The notes under the pieces: model-generated | What the model was told of the DNA's origin: nothing | Databases searched by the model: none | The model's input: the letters and a program-made list of their open reading frames with translations, nothing else | Position numbers and translations under genes: made by a program | Part shown: piece after piece, positions 35,388 to 44,351 of the stretch | Layout: each line of letters starts with the position of its first letter | How positions within the stretch are numbered: position 1 is the stretch's first letter | NCBI RefSeq assembly: GCF_018224955.1 | Contig: NZ_JAGTUU010000004.1 | Location: forward strand, 124,001 to 188,000 | Source: Thetidibacter halocola | Lineage (GTDB): Bacteria; Pseudomonadota; Alphaproteobacteria; Rhodobacterales; Rhodobacteraceae | Direction: 5' to 3' | Length of the DNA: 64,000 nucleotides

Positions 35388-35621
35388 TCAAGCCGCCTCG
35401 ACCCCACCCTGCCCCGCCAGCAGCGCGGGCACCGAGATATCCTCGTCCAGCGCCTCCCAATGCAGGCCAAAGGGCGTGATCTCGACGCCACCCAGCGCCT
35501 CTGGCTGCGCGTTCAGCAAGCGCGGAAACCATGTCAGCGGCACGCCGAGGATGCGGCCGTCGGACAGCGACACCCACATCGTCGCTTCGTCAAAGCGGAC
35601 GTCAGTGGCGGAAATGGTCAT
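35388..35621 (-). CDS. DUF2442 protein
   Basis: A 77-residue protein of the DUF2442 type: VRFDEATMWVSLSDGRILGV (about 8-27) then PLTWFPRLLNA and WEALDEDISVPALLAG near the end. The family is often encoded with DUF4160 and is sometimes listed as the antitoxin of a toxin-antitoxin-like pair; the function is not proven. Its ATG at 35621 lies 20 bases inside the end of the DUF4160 gene, so the pair is translationally coupled. Confidence 0.85.
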   Translation of the reverse strand: MTISATDVRFDEATMWVSLSDGRILGVPLTWFPRLLNAQPEALGGVEITPFGLHWEALDEDISVPALLAGQGGVEAA

Positions 35622-35844
35622 GCCAGGCCTCCTCGATCTCTGCCGCACGCGTCGCAACGATTTGCGCCAACGCCTTGAGGGTCTTGGCGTCGAACCCGTG
35701 GCTGCGTGCCAGGGCGACGGGGCGGACCCAGAATTTCGCTTCGCCGCCGTCCTTCATGACATGAACATGCACCGGTTCGCGCGGATCGCCCTCGTTGGAG
35801 TAGAAGAAGAACCGGAACCCGGCATGGCGGAAGACCGTCGGCAT
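35602..35844 (-). CDS. DUF4160 protein
   Basis: An 80-residue protein with MPTVFRHAGFRFFFYSNEGD at the start and EPVHVHVMKDGGEAKFWVRP, the hallmark of DUF4160. It comes first in a two-gene unit with DUF2442. Such pairs occur widely on chromosomes and plasmids in variable positions, which suggests an accessory module; a toxin role is only assumed. It lies just downstream of lepA. Confidence 0.86.
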   Translation of the reverse strand: MPTVFRHAGFRFFFYSNEGDPREPVHVHVMKDGGEAKFWVRPVALARSHGFDAKTLKALAQIVATRAAEIEEAWHDHFRH

Positions 35845-35957
35845 GCCAACAGGTTAGCGCGGGGCGTAGCGCTTGTCATCAGGGATGGAGGCACCAAGCA
35901 TGGAGAGGGTGTGGGCACGCGTTGTTTTGCTTCGCAAAAAACGCTTTCGCCCACTCA

Positions 35958-35990
35958 CTCTCAAAATGGATCAAGAATCCATTTTGAGAG
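35958..35990 (-). terminator. hairpin over the lepA stop codon
   Basis: CTCTCAAAATGGAT (35958-35971) and ATCCATTTTGAGAG (35977-35990) form a perfect 14-bp stem with loop CAAGA. The stem includes the last codons and the TGA of lepA. On the minus strand a T run follows about 19 bases later. It is unusually AT-rich for this genome. Confidence 0.65.
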
Positions 35991-37776
35991 CGGAAATAAA
36001 CGCCTCCTGCGGGATCTCGACCTTGCCGAACTGGCGCATCTTCTTCTTGCCGGCCTTCTGCTTTTCCAGCAGCTTCTTCTTCCGCGTCGCGTCGCCGCCA
36101 TAGCACTTGGCGGTCACGTCCTTGCGCAGCGCCGACAGCGTCTCGCGCGCGATCACCTTGCCGCCGATGGCCGCCTGGATCGGGATCTTGAACATGTGGC
36201 GCGGGATCAGGTCCTTGAGCTTTTCGCACATCGCGCGGCCGCGCATCTCGGCCCGGTCGCGGTGCACCATCATCGACAGCGCGTCCACCGGCTCGTCGTT
36301 CACCAGCACCTGCATCTTGACGAGGTTGTCCTCGCGATACCCCTCCATCTGGTAGTCGAACGAGGCATAGCCCTTGGTCACCGACTTCAGCCGGTCGTAG
36401 AAGTCGAACACCACCTCGTTCAGCGGCAGGTCATAGACCACCATCGCCCGAGGTCCGGCATAGGTCAGGTCCAGCTGGATGCCCCGGCGGTCCTGGCAGA
36501 GTTTCAGCACGTCGCCGAGGTATTCGTCGGGCACGAGGATCGTCGCCTTGATCCGCGGCTCCTCGATATGGTCGACCGTGGACAGGTCCGGCATGTCGGC
36601 AGGGTTGTGCAACTCCAGCTGCGTGCCGTCCTTGAGGAACAGGTGATAGACCACCGAGGGGGCGGTGGTGATCAGGTCGATATCGTATTCACGCTCCAGC
36701 CGGTCGCGCACGACCTCGAGGTGCAGCAGGCCGAGGAAGCCACAGCGGAAGCCGAAGCCGAGGGCGGCCGAGGTCTCCATCTCGTAGGTGAAGGAGGCGT
36801 CGTTCAGCGCCAGCTTCTCGATCGCGTCGCGCAGATCCTCGAACTCGTTCGCGTCGACCGGGAAGAGCCCGCAGAAGACCACGGGCACCGAGGGCTTGAA
36901 GCCCGGCAGCGCCTTGTCGGCGGGGCGTTTGTCATGGGTGATCGTGTCGCCGACGCGGGTGTCGCGCACCTGCTTGATCGAGCCGGTGAAGACGCCGATC
37001 TCGCCCGGGCCCAGTTCCTTGACGTCGGTCATGGCCGGTTTCAGCACCGCCAGCTTGTCGACGCCGTACTTGCCGCCCGTGCGCATCATGCGGATGTTGT
37101 CGCCCTTGCGCAGGGTGCCGTCCATGATCCGCACCAGCACGACGACGCCGAGATAGCTGTCATACCAGCTGTCCACCAGCATCGCCTTGAGCGGCGCGTC
37201 CGGGTCGCCGGAATGCGGCGGCGGCAGGCGCTTGACGATGGCCTCGAGCACGTCGGGAATGCCGATGCCGGTCTTGGCCGAGATCAGGCAGGCCTCGGAG
37301 GCGTCGATGCCGATGACATCCTCGATCTGCTCCTTGACGCGCTCGGGCTCGGCGGCGGGCAGGTCGATCTTGTTCAGGACCGGCACGATCTCGTGATTGG
37401 CGTCGATGGCGGTATAGACGTTGGCCAGCGTCTGCGCCTCGACCCCCTGCGTGGCGTCCACCACCAGCAGGGATCCCTCGACCGCGCGCATCGAGCGGCT
37501 GACCTCGTAGGCAAAGTCCACGTGGCCGGGCGTGTCGATCAGGTTCAGGATGTAGGTCTGGCCGTCCTTCGCCGGATATTCGATCCGGACGGTGTTGGCC
37601 TTGATGGTGATGCCACGCTCGCGCTCGATATCCATCGCGTCGAGCATCTGCTCTTTCATGTCGCGTTCCGCGACGGTGCCGGTCAACTGGATCAGCCTGT
37701 CGGCCAGGGTGGATTTCCCGTGGTCGATATGGGCGACGATGGAAAAATTGCGGATGCGGGACAAGGGTGTGCTCAT
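35971..37776 (-). CDS. lepA: elongation factor 4 (LepA)
   Basis: A 601-residue translational GTPase that helps stalled or mispositioned ribosomes and 30S assembly. The G1 motif AHIDHGKST lies at residues 15-23, then the switch region [17 protein letters not shown], and NKIDLPAA. The C-terminal LepA-specific domain ends with [20 protein letters not shown]. The ATG at 37776 was chosen because the following [20 protein letters not shown] is the normal start; the longer frame is not. The hairpin at its stop is a likely terminator. Confidence 0.97.
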   Translation of the reverse strand: MSTPLSRIRNFSIVAHIDHGKSTLADRLIQLTGTVAERDMKEQMLDAMDIERERGITIKANTVRIEYPAKDGQTYILNLIDTPGHVDFAYEVSRSMRAVEGSLLVVDATQGVEAQTLANVYTAIDANHEIVPVLNKIDLPAAEPERVKEQIEDVIGIDASEACLISAKTGIGIPDVLEAIVKRLPPPHSGDPDAPLKAMLVDSWYDSYLGVVVLVRIMDGTLRKGDNIRMMRTGGKYGVDKLAVLKPAMTDVKELGPGEIGVFTGSIKQVRDTRVGDTITHDKRPADKALPGFKPSVPVVFCGLFPVDANEFEDLRDAIEKLALNDASFTYEMETSAALGFGFRCGFLGLLHLEVVRDRLEREYDIDLITTAPSVVYHLFLKDGTQLELHNPADMPDLSTVDHIEEPRIKATILVPDEYLGDVLKLCQDRRGIQLDLTYAGPRAMVVYDLPLNEVVFDFYDRLKSVTKGYASFDYQMEGYREDNLVKMQVLVNDEPVDALSMMVHRDRAEMRGRAMCEKLKDLIPRHMFKIPIQAAIGGKVIARETLSALRKDVTAKCYGGDATRKKKLLEKQKAGKKKMRQFGKVEIPQEAFISALKMDS

Positions 37777-37849
37777 GCCTCGCGATATGCTTTGGAACCG
37801 GGCTTTGGTCAAGGTGGCAGATGCGGTTCCGGCCCGCTCCGCAGCCGGA

Positions 37850-38737
37850 TCACAACTGCGCCGCGGCGTTCTGCTGCCCGGCTGTCAACGGCAGGCCCGT
37901 TTCCGGGTCGATCAAGGGGCCGGTGGCCGGGTCGCCGTTTGGATCCCCCTCCTCGAAGACCTCCTCTTCGGGTGTTTCCTCGGGCAGATCGTCGCCACGG
38001 GGCGGCTGCGGATAGGCCCGCAGCAGCGCCCGCTCCTGCTGGCGCAGATAGGCCAGCAGAACGGCAAAGGACGGCCCCTCACCGCCGCGCACGCGGCCCT
38101 GGGTCGAGACGACGGCGCCCAGCCCCGCATCGACACGTCCCGGCGCAGCAGGACCGCCGCGCGCGATGAAATCCCGGGTTTCGCGCATCGCCTGGCGCAG
38201 TTGCGCCTCGGGTACGTGATCCAGCGTGCGGCTGGTCCGCCAGCGCGGCCCGCCCAGCCAGACCGCCGCGAACATCGTCTTGGCCACGACCGGGCGCGCA
38301 CCGGATGCGATAAGCCCGTCATAGAACATGACATGCACCTCTTCCCACGGCGCGCTGCGGAATTTCGGACCGGCCTCGTTGCCGACGCCGCAATAGGCGT
38401 CGTGCATGGCGGCGGCATTGATGTATTCCGGCTCTGTCGGATCGCCCAGAAGCGAGACGAAGATCCGCGGGATCGAGGCGCCATCGGTCAGCGTGCCCTG
38501 CGGCGCGGTCCAGACCTGCCCCCGCCCGTCGATGAAGTTCAGTTCCTGCGCGGTGGGAAAGAAGGTCCAGGCGCGGCGTGGCAGGACGACCGGCTGCGGC
38601 AGGACGCGCAGCGGCGTGCTGTCGAAGCGGCATCCCCCGGCGGGCAGGGCATCGCAGGTCGGCCCCCGTTCCTGCGGAACCGCCGCGCAACCGGCAAGGA
38701 TCGTGGCAAGGGCAGCGACTGTGGCAATCGGTTTCAT
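37850..38737 (-). CDS. DUF1353 lipoprotein
   Basis: A 295-residue lipoprotein. The signal [17 protein letters not shown] has a lipobox (LAGC). Central TDGASIPR, then [12 protein letters not shown] and [10 protein letters not shown] form the DUF1353 core (about 85-160), where the conserved Asp, His and Cys could make a small active or metal site. The last 60 residues are acidic and Pro-rich and probably disordered. Function unknown. It lies 73 bases upstream of lepA on the same strand. Confidence 0.83.
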   Translation of the reverse strand: MKPIATVAALATILAGCAAVPQERGPTCDALPAGGCRFDSTPLRVLPQPVVLPRRAWTFFPTAQELNFIDGRGQVWTAPQGTLTDGASIPRIFVSLLGDPTEPEYINAAAMHDAYCGVGNEAGPKFRSAPWEEVHVMFYDGLIASGARPVVAKTMFAAVWLGGPRWRTSRTLDHVPEAQLRQAMRETRDFIARGGPAAPGRVDAGLGAVVSTQGRVRGGEGPSFAVLLAYLRQQERALLRAYPQPPRGDDLPEETPEEEVFEEGDPNGDPATGPLIDPETGLPLTAGQQNAAAQL

Positions 38738-38853
38738 GTCATTATCCGTTCGAGCATCAATACTGACACAAGCGTTACGGGAGTCGCCCGATCCGATCAA
38801 GAATCGAGCGCCTTTTCCCGCTGGCATTATCGAGAGGAAAAAGAGAGGCGCCC

Positions 38854-39339
38854 ATGGGATACACGAAATCGCAGATCGTCCTGCACTGGACGGTGATGGC
38901 GCTGGTGGCGCTGCAATTTTTGCTGAACGAGGGCATCTCGACCGCGTTTCGCGACGCGGTGCGCGGCGGCGAGACCGGGTTTACCCCGCTAGTCGCCCTG
39001 CATGTCTTCCTGGGCTTCCTGGTCTTCGCCTTCACCCTGTGGCGGCTGGCGCTGCGCCTGACCCATGGCGCACCGCCGCCGCCAGAGGCAGAGCCGGAAA
39101 AGCTGCGCAAGCTGTCCGACCTGGCGCACTGGGCCTTCTATGTGCTGCTGGCGATCATCCCGGTCAGCGGCGCGGTGGCCTGGTTCCGGCTGAACCGCAG
39201 CGCTGCTGACGCGCACGAGGTGCTGACGACCGCCCTGCTGGCGCTTATTGTGCTGCACGTGGCGGCGGTCGCGGTGCACCAGTTCGTCTGGAAAACCAAT
39301 CTGATCGACCGAATGAGGCGCCCTGCCCCACGCGACTGA
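38854..39339 (+). CDS. cytochrome b561-family protein
   Basis: A 161-residue four-helix membrane cytochrome of the bacterial b561 (CybB-like) type, which passes electrons between the quinone pool and periplasmic acceptors. Likely heme ligands are among His11, His50, His92 and His135, in or beside helices at about 8-27, 44-68, 90-110 and 124-144. The conserved HVFLGFLVFAFTLWRL segment (50-65) is characteristic. A divergent DUF1353 gene lies upstream. The specific partner is not known. Confidence 0.87.
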   Translation: MGYTKSQIVLHWTVMALVALQFLLNEGISTAFRDAVRGGETGFTPLVALHVFLGFLVFAFTLWRLALRLTHGAPPPPEAEPEKLRKLSDLAHWAFYVLLAIIPVSGAVAWFRLNRSAADAHEVLTTALLALIVLHVAAVAVHQFVWKTNLIDRMRRPAPRD

Positions 39340-39413
39340 TGCAGATCAAGGCATTCGTATATTGAATCTGGCATATATCTTCCAATCGCAATGCAGACTT
39401 GCAGGAGGATTCG

Positions 39414-39599
39414 ATGCTTCGTCTTGCCGGGATACTCTATTCGCTGATTTCCACCACACTGGCGGGCACCGCAATCATCGCGGTTCTGGTTGCCGGATAC
39501 GGCACGCTGACGCCGATCCTGGTCGCCGCTGCCGCGGGTTTCATCGTCTCGCTGCCGGTCGCATGGTACGTGGCGCGGCAGCTCTACGGCCCGGCCTGA
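39414..39599 (+). CDS. small two-helix membrane protein
   Basis: A 61-residue protein with two hydrophobic helices (about 3-27 and 34-53). Similar proteins in Rhodobacterales are sometimes labelled CTP synthetase, which is clearly a mislabel, as nothing of that enzyme is present. CAGGAGG lies before the ATG at 39414. Its last 16 bases overlap the 3' end of the converging phosphatase gene. Confidence 0.75.
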   Translation: MLRLAGILYSLISTTLAGTAIIAVLVAGYGTLTPILVAAAAGFIVSLPVAWYVARQLYGPA

Positions 39600-40036
39600 T
39601 CCAGCAGGCCCGCCGCGCAAAGCTCGATCAGGTCCAGCGCCCCCGTGAAATCCCGGGTGAAATAGGGGTCGGGCACCTCGGTCATGCCGGTCTCGGGCGC
39701 GAAATCGGTGAACAGCCGCAGTTGCGCGTCCCTGCCGGGTGCCAGGCGCCGCAAGTCGGCCATGTTCTGCGCGTCCATCGCAAGGATCAGGTCGAAGCGG
39801 TCGAAATCGGCCCGGCTTACCTGCCGCGCGCGCAGGCCTGACAGGTCATAGCCCCGCACCAGCGCCGCCGCCTGCATCGGCCCGTAAGGCGGCTTGCCCA
39901 CGTGCCAGTCGCCGGTGCCCGCGCTGTCCAGGCGCAGGTCCAGCCCCCGCCGCGCCGCCAGCGCACGCGTCACCCCCTCGGCCGAGGGCGAGCGGCAGAT
40001 ATTGCCCAGACAGACGAAGAGGATACTCTGTGCCAT
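39584..40036 (-). CDS. low molecular weight protein-tyrosine phosphatase
   Basis: A 150-residue phosphatase. The P-loop CLGNICRS begins at the nucleophile Cys9 with Arg15 completing CX5R, and the general acid lies in DPYF (about 121-124). Bacterial members often act on tyrosine kinases of capsule or exopolysaccharide export, though no such kinase is in the window. It is divergent from the sirtuin gene, with 39 bases between. Confidence 0.92.
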   Translation of the reverse strand: MAQSILFVCLGNICRSPSAEGVTRALAARRGLDLRLDSAGTGDWHVGKPPYGPMQAAALVRGYDLSGLRARQVSRADFDRFDLILAMDAQNMADLRRLAPGRDAQLRLFTDFAPETGMTEVPDPYFTRDFTGALDLIELCAAGLLDQAGP

Positions 40037-40075
40037 GACCCGGACCTAGCCGGGCGGAAAGCCGGGGACAAGGCC

Positions 40076-40777
40076 ATGGTGGACAAGATCGTGATCCTGA
40101 CCGGCGCGGGCCTGTCCGCCGAAAGCGGGCTGGGCACCTTCCGCGACAAGGACGGGCTCTGGACGCGCCACCCGCTCGAGGATGTCGCAACGCCCGAGGG
40201 ATTCGCCCGCAATCCGGCGCTGGTGCACGATTTCTACAACGCCCGCCGCACGCAGGCCGCAGGCGCAGAGCCCAACGCCGCGCATCGGGCACTGGCCCGG
40301 TTGCAGCAGGGCTGGCCTGGCGCGGTCGTGATCGTGACGCAGAACGTGGACGGTCTGCACGAAAAGGCGGGATCGACCGTGATCCACATGCACGGCGAAC
40401 TGGCGCGCGCGCTTTGCCATGCCTGCGGCCACCGCTGGACCGCACCTCAGACGATGGCGCCCCACGATCCCTGCCCCGCCTGCACCGCGAAGGCGACCCG
40501 CCCCGACGTGGTCTGGTTCGGAGAGATGCCCTATTTCATGGACGAGATCGCGCAGCACCTCGAGGATTGCGCCCTTTTCGCCGCGATCGGCACCTCGGGC
40601 CAGGTCTGGCCAGCCGCCGCGTTCGTGCAGGAGGCGCGGCTTGCCGGGGCACAAACGGTGGAACTGAACCTGGAACCGTCCGAGGTGTCTCGAGCGTTTC
40701 ACGAGCGCCGCATCGGTCCGGCCACGACCATCGTGCCTGCCTGGGTCGATGCGCTGCTCAAGGAATGGGCGGGGTAA
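40076..40777 (+). CDS. cobB: NAD-dependent protein deacylase (sirtuin)
   Basis: A 233-residue class III sirtuin. The NAD site GAGLSAESGLGTFRD (10-24) and TQNVDGLHEKAG (88-99) lead to catalytic His106. Zinc ligands are Cys114, Cys117, Cys133 and Cys136. The Tyr54/Arg57 pair of SIRT5-like enzymes (HDFYNARR) implies removal of succinyl or malonyl groups besides acetyl. Start at 40076 chosen by MVDKIVILTGAG; a longer frame is not supported. A hairpin overlaps the stop. Confidence 0.93.
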   Translation: MVDKIVILTGAGLSAESGLGTFRDKDGLWTRHPLEDVATPEGFARNPALVHDFYNARRTQAAGAEPNAAHRALARLQQGWPGAVVIVTQNVDGLHEKAGSTVIHMHGELARALCHACGHRWTAPQTMAPHDPCPACTAKATRPDVVWFGEMPYFMDEIAQHLEDCALFAAIGTSGQVWPAAAFVQEARLAGAQTVELNLEPSEVSRAFHERRIGPATTIVPAWVDALLKEWAG

Positions 40778-40786
40778 CCCCCGCCC
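40767..40786. terminator. terminator between cobB and the copper chaperone
   Basis: GGGCGGGG (40767-40774) pairs with CCCCGCCC (40779-40786). The cobB TAA forms most of the loop. It lies between converging genes and could serve both, though T runs are missing. Confidence 0.55.
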
Positions 40787-40797
40787 CTGCGCCAGCC

Positions 40798-41283
40798 TCA
40801 GCTGCCGCTTTTCAACATGCCATGGCCCTTCTGCATTATGCCGCCATGACCGTCTTGGCGTTCCAGGTCGACCGGGATCTCGACGACCATCTCACCGGCC
40901 TTCTCGAAGACCAGCGTGACCGTCACGGCCTCGCCCTGGACCAGCGGTTGCTTGAGCCCCATGAACATCACGTGGTCGCCGCCGCGCGCCAGCGCATGGC
41001 TGCCACCGGCCGGAATGACAAAGCCTTCCTCGACCTCGGTCATCTTCATCACACCACCGCCCATGTCCATGTGGGTGTGCAGTTCGACCCGCGCGGCGAT
41101 GTCCGAGCGCGCCTCGACAAGGCGATCGTCCTCGGCGCCGGTATTGGCGATCACCATGAAGGCGGCGCCACTGGGCGCGCCGGGCATGGCACTGCGGGCA
41201 TAGGCGTCCTCGATGGTCACATCGGCCATCGCGGGCACAGCAAGGGCAAGCGCCGCGGCGCCTGCAAGCAGGATCTTCTTCAT
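40798..41283 (-). CDS. periplasmic copper chaperone PCu(A)C
   Basis: A 161-residue exported protein (signal MKKILLAGAAALALAVPAMA, cleavage near residue 20). The copper site is the usual spaced set of His69, His71, Met81, His104 and Met106 in HTHMDMGG, MKM and HVMFM. Such proteins deliver Cu(I) to the CuA site of cytochrome oxidase. The C-terminal tail is rich in His, Gly and Met (GHGGIMQKGHGM), perhaps a further copper binder. The next gene on this strand may share its operon. Confidence 0.93.
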   Translation of the reverse strand: MKKILLAGAAALALAVPAMADVTIEDAYARSAMPGAPSGAAFMVIANTGAEDDRLVEARSDIAARVELHTHMDMGGGVMKMTEVEEGFVIPAGGSHALARGGDHVMFMGLKQPLVQGEAVTVTLVFEKAGEMVVEIPVDLERQDGHGGIMQKGHGMLKSGS

Positions 41284-41325
41284 GTCGTTAGTCCTCGATA
41301 TCGGGTTGTCTGAAAAGGAAAGAGT

Positions 41326-41676
41326 TCAGACGACCCGGGGCGGCCCCCGCGCCTGCGGCGCCACATCCGCCAGCGCGGCCGAGAGGACCGGGATCAGCGG
41401 AGGGTCCAGCGGCACCCAGGCGGCAACCGGCGCCGTGGCGGCAAAACCGCCCGCCTCGGCCACGAACAGCGTGGCGGCGATATCGGGGCAAAGATGGGTC
41501 GCCGTGACAGGCTGACCATTGGCGTCGACCCGCACCGTCACAACGGTCTGGCCGATGCAGATCACCGCCTCGCCCACGGCGGGCAAAGACCCGCGCGCAA
41601 AGGCCGCCTGATGACCGGTCAGGGTCAGGGCCAGCGCCAGGAAGAGCGCAAGATATCCGCGGAACAGCCGTGTCAT
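41326..41676 (-). CDS. DUF2946-like exported protein
   Basis: A 116-residue protein with an N-terminal signal or anchor (about 6-28), two cysteines (VICIG and HLCPD) and a Pro-rich tail. In build it resembles DUF2946-type proteins that occur near copper genes. It stands directly upstream of the copper chaperone on the same strand, 42 bases apart, and may be part of the same copper-handling unit. Function unproven. Confidence 0.65.
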   Translation of the reverse strand: MTRLFRGYLALFLALALTLTGHQAAFARGSLPAVGEAVICIGQTVVTVRVDANGQPVTATHLCPDIAATLFVAEAGGFAATAPVAAWVPLDPPLIPVLSAALADVAPQARGPPRVV

Positions 41677-41725
41677 GGCGTCAATCTAGGAACCGCCGCG
41701 CCGGATACAAAGCGACAAAAGGAAA

Positions 41726-41755
41726 CAGCCCCGTGCCGGAAAGGCCACGGGGCTG
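41726..41755 (-). terminator. intrinsic terminator after rpmB
   Basis: CAGCCCCGTG (41726-41735) pairs with CACGGGGCTG (41746-41755). On the minus strand a T-rich stretch (TTTCCTTTTG) follows, so it ends rpmB transcription. Confidence 0.88.
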
Positions 41756-41780
41756 CATCGTTCCGAAAACCCGTGCGGTC

Positions 41781-42068
41781 TCAGGCCTGGGCCTGCGCCT
41801 GCATGATTTCTTTCTTGACCTTCAGCGCGCGGTCGGACAGCTCGTTGTCCTTGGCCTTGGCCAGGAACTTGTCGAGCCCGCCGCGGTGATCGACCGAGCG
41901 CAGTGCGTGCGCCGAGATCCGCAGCTTGACGCCACGGCCCAGCGTTTCCGACTGAAGCGTCACATCGTTCAGGTTCGGCAGAAAACGCCGCTTGGTCTTG
42001 TTGTTGGCGTGGCTGACATTGTTGCCAACCATGGGGCCTTTTCCGGTCAGTTCGCAAACACGCGACAT
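41781..42068 (-). CDS. rpmB: 50S ribosomal protein L28
   Basis: A 95-residue ribosomal protein. [20 protein letters not shown] at the start, then [11 protein letters not shown] and [20 protein letters not shown] are diagnostic of L28. The extended C-terminus (about 80-95) is normal for alphaproteobacteria. It stands alone with its own terminator, apart from other ribosomal genes; rpmG is not adjacent. Confidence 0.97.
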   Translation of the reverse strand: MSRVCELTGKGPMVGNNVSHANNKTKRRFLPNLNDVTLQSETLGRGVKLRISAHALRSVDHRGGLDKFLAKAKDNELSDRALKVKKEIMQAQAQA

Positions 42069-42186
42069 GGGTTCATCCTCATCCGTCCGACGGGTCAGCG
42101 ACTGCCACTCATCCCGCCAATGTCAAAGGGCGCCGCAGGGCGCCCTGAATCTGGTCTGCGCCTGATAGACTCGGCCCTTTGCGCCG

Positions 42187-43188
42187 TCAAGCCTCTTCGC
42201 GCGCGCCGCGATCCAGTTGCAGATACTCCGACAAAAGCTCGTCCGCGGCGGCCGACGGCGTGATCGCCCCGGCCTCGACCTGCGCCCCCAGAGCGGCCAT
42301 CGCGCCCCGCACCGGCTCGCGCCGCAGCCGCGCCAGCAGGCCCTCGCGCACCTCGGCCTCGAACCAGTGCCGCGCCTGTTCGGCCCGGCGCCCGGCGAAA
42401 TGCCCCTGCGCGCGCCGCCAGTCGGCCAGCGACTGCATCTCCTCCCAGGCGCGCGCCAACCCCTCCTGTTCGATCGCCGAGACGGTCAGCGCCTTGGGAA
42501 AGCCCTCCGGGTCCTGTGGCCGCTTGCGCAGCAGCCGCAACGCCCCCGCGTAATCGGCGCAGGTGCGGATCGCGGTCGTCTTGAGATCGCCATCGGCCTT
42601 GTTGACCAGCAGGATGTCGGCCATCTCCATGATGCCGCGCTTGACCCCTTGCAACTCGTCGCCCCCGGCCGGCGCCAGCAGCAAAAGGAACAGGTCCGAC
42701 ATCTCGGCCACCATGGTCTCGGACTGGCCCACGCCCACCGTCTCGATCAGCACCACGTCGAAACCCGCCGCCTCGCACAGTTCCGCTGCCTCGCGGGTGC
42801 GCCGCGCGACACCGCCCAACTGAGATTGCGAAGGCGAGGGCCGGATGAAGGCTTGCGGATCGCGCGACAGTCGCTCCATCCGCGTCTTGTCCCCCAGGAT
42901 CGACCCGCCCGAGCGCGCCGAACTGGGATCGACCGCCAGCACCGCCACCCGCAGCCCCTGCCCGGTCAGCATCAGGCCGAAAGCCTCGATGAAGGTCGAC
43001 TTGCCTACGCCCGGCGTCCCTGACAGGCCGACGCGCAGCGCCTCGCGGCCATGGCCCTTCAACGCTTCCAAGAGTGCAGTCGCCTGCGCGCGATGGTCCG
43101 CCCGCCCGCTTTCCACCAGCGTGATCGCGCGGGCCAGCGCACGGCGTTCGCCCGCCCGGATGCGGGATGCAAGATCGTCGATATCCAT
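42187..43188 (-). CDS. meaB: methylmalonyl-CoA mutase-associated GTPase MeaB
   Basis: A 333-residue G3E-type GTPase (also called ArgK) that protects and reloads methylmalonyl-CoA mutase with adenosylcobalamin. Walker A GTPGVGKS lies at residues 57-64, then VLAVDPSSARSGGSILGDKT, IETVGVGQSE and LLVNKADGD (G4). The C-terminal helices (about 270-333) form the dimer arm. The ATG at 43188 gives the standard N-terminus. No mutase gene is in the window. Confidence 0.94.
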   Translation of the reverse strand: MDIDDLASRIRAGERRALARAITLVESGRADHRAQATALLEALKGHGREALRVGLSGTPGVGKSTFIEAFGLMLTGQGLRVAVLAVDPSSARSGGSILGDKTRMERLSRDPQAFIRPSPSQSQLGGVARRTREAAELCEAAGFDVVLIETVGVGQSETMVAEMSDLFLLLLAPAGGDELQGVKRGIMEMADILLVNKADGDLKTTAIRTCADYAGALRLLRKRPQDPEGFPKALTVSAIEQEGLARAWEEMQSLADWRRAQGHFAGRRAEQARHWFEAEVREGLLARLRREPVRGAMAALGAQVEAGAITPSAAADELLSEYLQLDRGAREEA

Positions 43189-43273
43189 GCGCGGTTCATT
43201 CCCCGGACAGGCGCAAAAGTCCAGCCCGGCACGCTGCCGCATCCGAAAATGGCGGTCTTTCCCTGCGGACCGT

Positions 43274-44029
43274 CTAGGCCGCGTCTTTCCGGCGCCGTTT
43301 GCCTACAGCCATCAAGAGCCCGAGGCTGGTCAGGGCAAGCGGCAGCCCGGCAGGCAGCGGAATCGGCGTCAGATCACCGTCGCGCACCCGCAAGGTTACC
43401 TCATCGATCCGCACCATGGAGCAGGCATAGTTACTGCTGTAACGGTCGCAATATTGCTGATTGGGGTCGGTTGGCCCCCAGAAAAGTACTGGTGCATCAG
43501 GAATGCGAGAGACGAAGGCGACTGAGTCGAGGTTACGAAACGTCGGCTGAAACCGAAGCTGTGCCGCACTCTCAAGGGACATCTCGTGAGACGCCACAAC
43601 GGCGCCTTCTCGATACCCAAACACGGCGAGGTTAAGATAAGTCAGGCTCTCGTGGTATGCCCAATTCCAGTACTCCACCCAGTTATCGGGATCAGGCGAA
43701 GCAGTCGGACCAGAGCGATAATACCTGCTATAGGCAGAAAGATCCGCTGAAATCAGGTCGAATCGAAGGCCGGAAACCGACTTTATCTCGGACTGGCGCG
43801 TGCTGTTCGTCGCGGCAACCGTGATCACGTCATCGCCCCAGTCTCCGCAATAGTAATCGCAGGTCAGGAAAGAAAACCCGTCCTCGACGTCGAGCCAAAG
43901 CCCACTGCCGTCGTTCAACGGTATCTCGGGTCCCAGATCACCCACTCCATCCAACCTCACCGTCGACGCATGGGCCGCCCCCAGGCCGGACAGAACAAAC
44001 GCAGCAGTCAGAAGAAAATGCTTCATCAT
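43274..44029 (-). CDS. VPLPA-CTERM type surface protein
   Basis: A 251-residue exported protein. It starts with a signal peptide (MMKHFLLTAAFVLSGLGAAHA) and ends PIPLPAGLPLALTSLGLL plus a basic tail (KRRRK), the three-part sorting signal known as VPLPA-CTERM, seen in Rhodobacterales. This suggests export, processing by an exosortase-like enzyme and attachment or release at the surface. The middle is rich in Tyr, Trp, Asp and Ser with several Cys, and no family is recognised. GGGAGG precedes the ATG at 44029. No exosortase gene is in the window. AT content is a little above that of its neighbours. Confidence 0.83.
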   Translation of the reverse strand: MMKHFLLTAAFVLSGLGAAHASTVRLDGVGDLGPEIPLNDGSGLWLDVEDGFSFLTCDYYCGDWGDDVITVAATNSTRQSEIKSVSGLRFDLISADLSAYSRYYRSGPTASPDPDNWVEYWNWAYHESLTYLNLAVFGYREGAVVASHEMSLESAAQLRFQPTFRNLDSVAFVSRIPDAPVLFWGPTDPNQQYCDRYSSNYACSMVRIDEVTLRVRDGDLTPIPLPAGLPLALTSLGLLMAVGKRRRKDAA

Positions 44030-44351
44030 CGCAATGCCTCCCGAAAAGAGAATGCCCCAGCGTAGCAGCAGGGCACATACACGGCAAAGCAGAAACGGCA
44101 ATCTATCCGCGCAAGGCCCTATGCATGCCGGACCAGACCGGAAAGTGATGGTGGCTTCTTCGGGAACGGCAGACAGTGTTTTCCGCGCCGGAGACCGGGG
44201 GATTACCCTAGCGGTACAACTCATGCAGCGACGATCCTCACCCGCTCCCGACAAGGCAAACCCTTGCGCCAAGTGTTGCGCGCCCTCTGCCGAGAGAGGG
44301 GCAGGACGCCCCCGCTTCCCAAACGCCGCGCCCTGCCGCATAAGGCGCGCC
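44030..44351. other. divergent intergenic region before hrpB
   Basis: 322 bases between the VPLPA-CTERM protein gene and hrpB. It must hold both promoters, but no convincing -35/-10 pair stands out on either strand. I see no gene in it. Confidence 0.4.

Noticed and set aside
39414-39599. CTP synthetase, a label I recall for similar small proteins
   Set aside because: The 61-residue two-helix membrane protein has no amidotransferase or synthetase motif.
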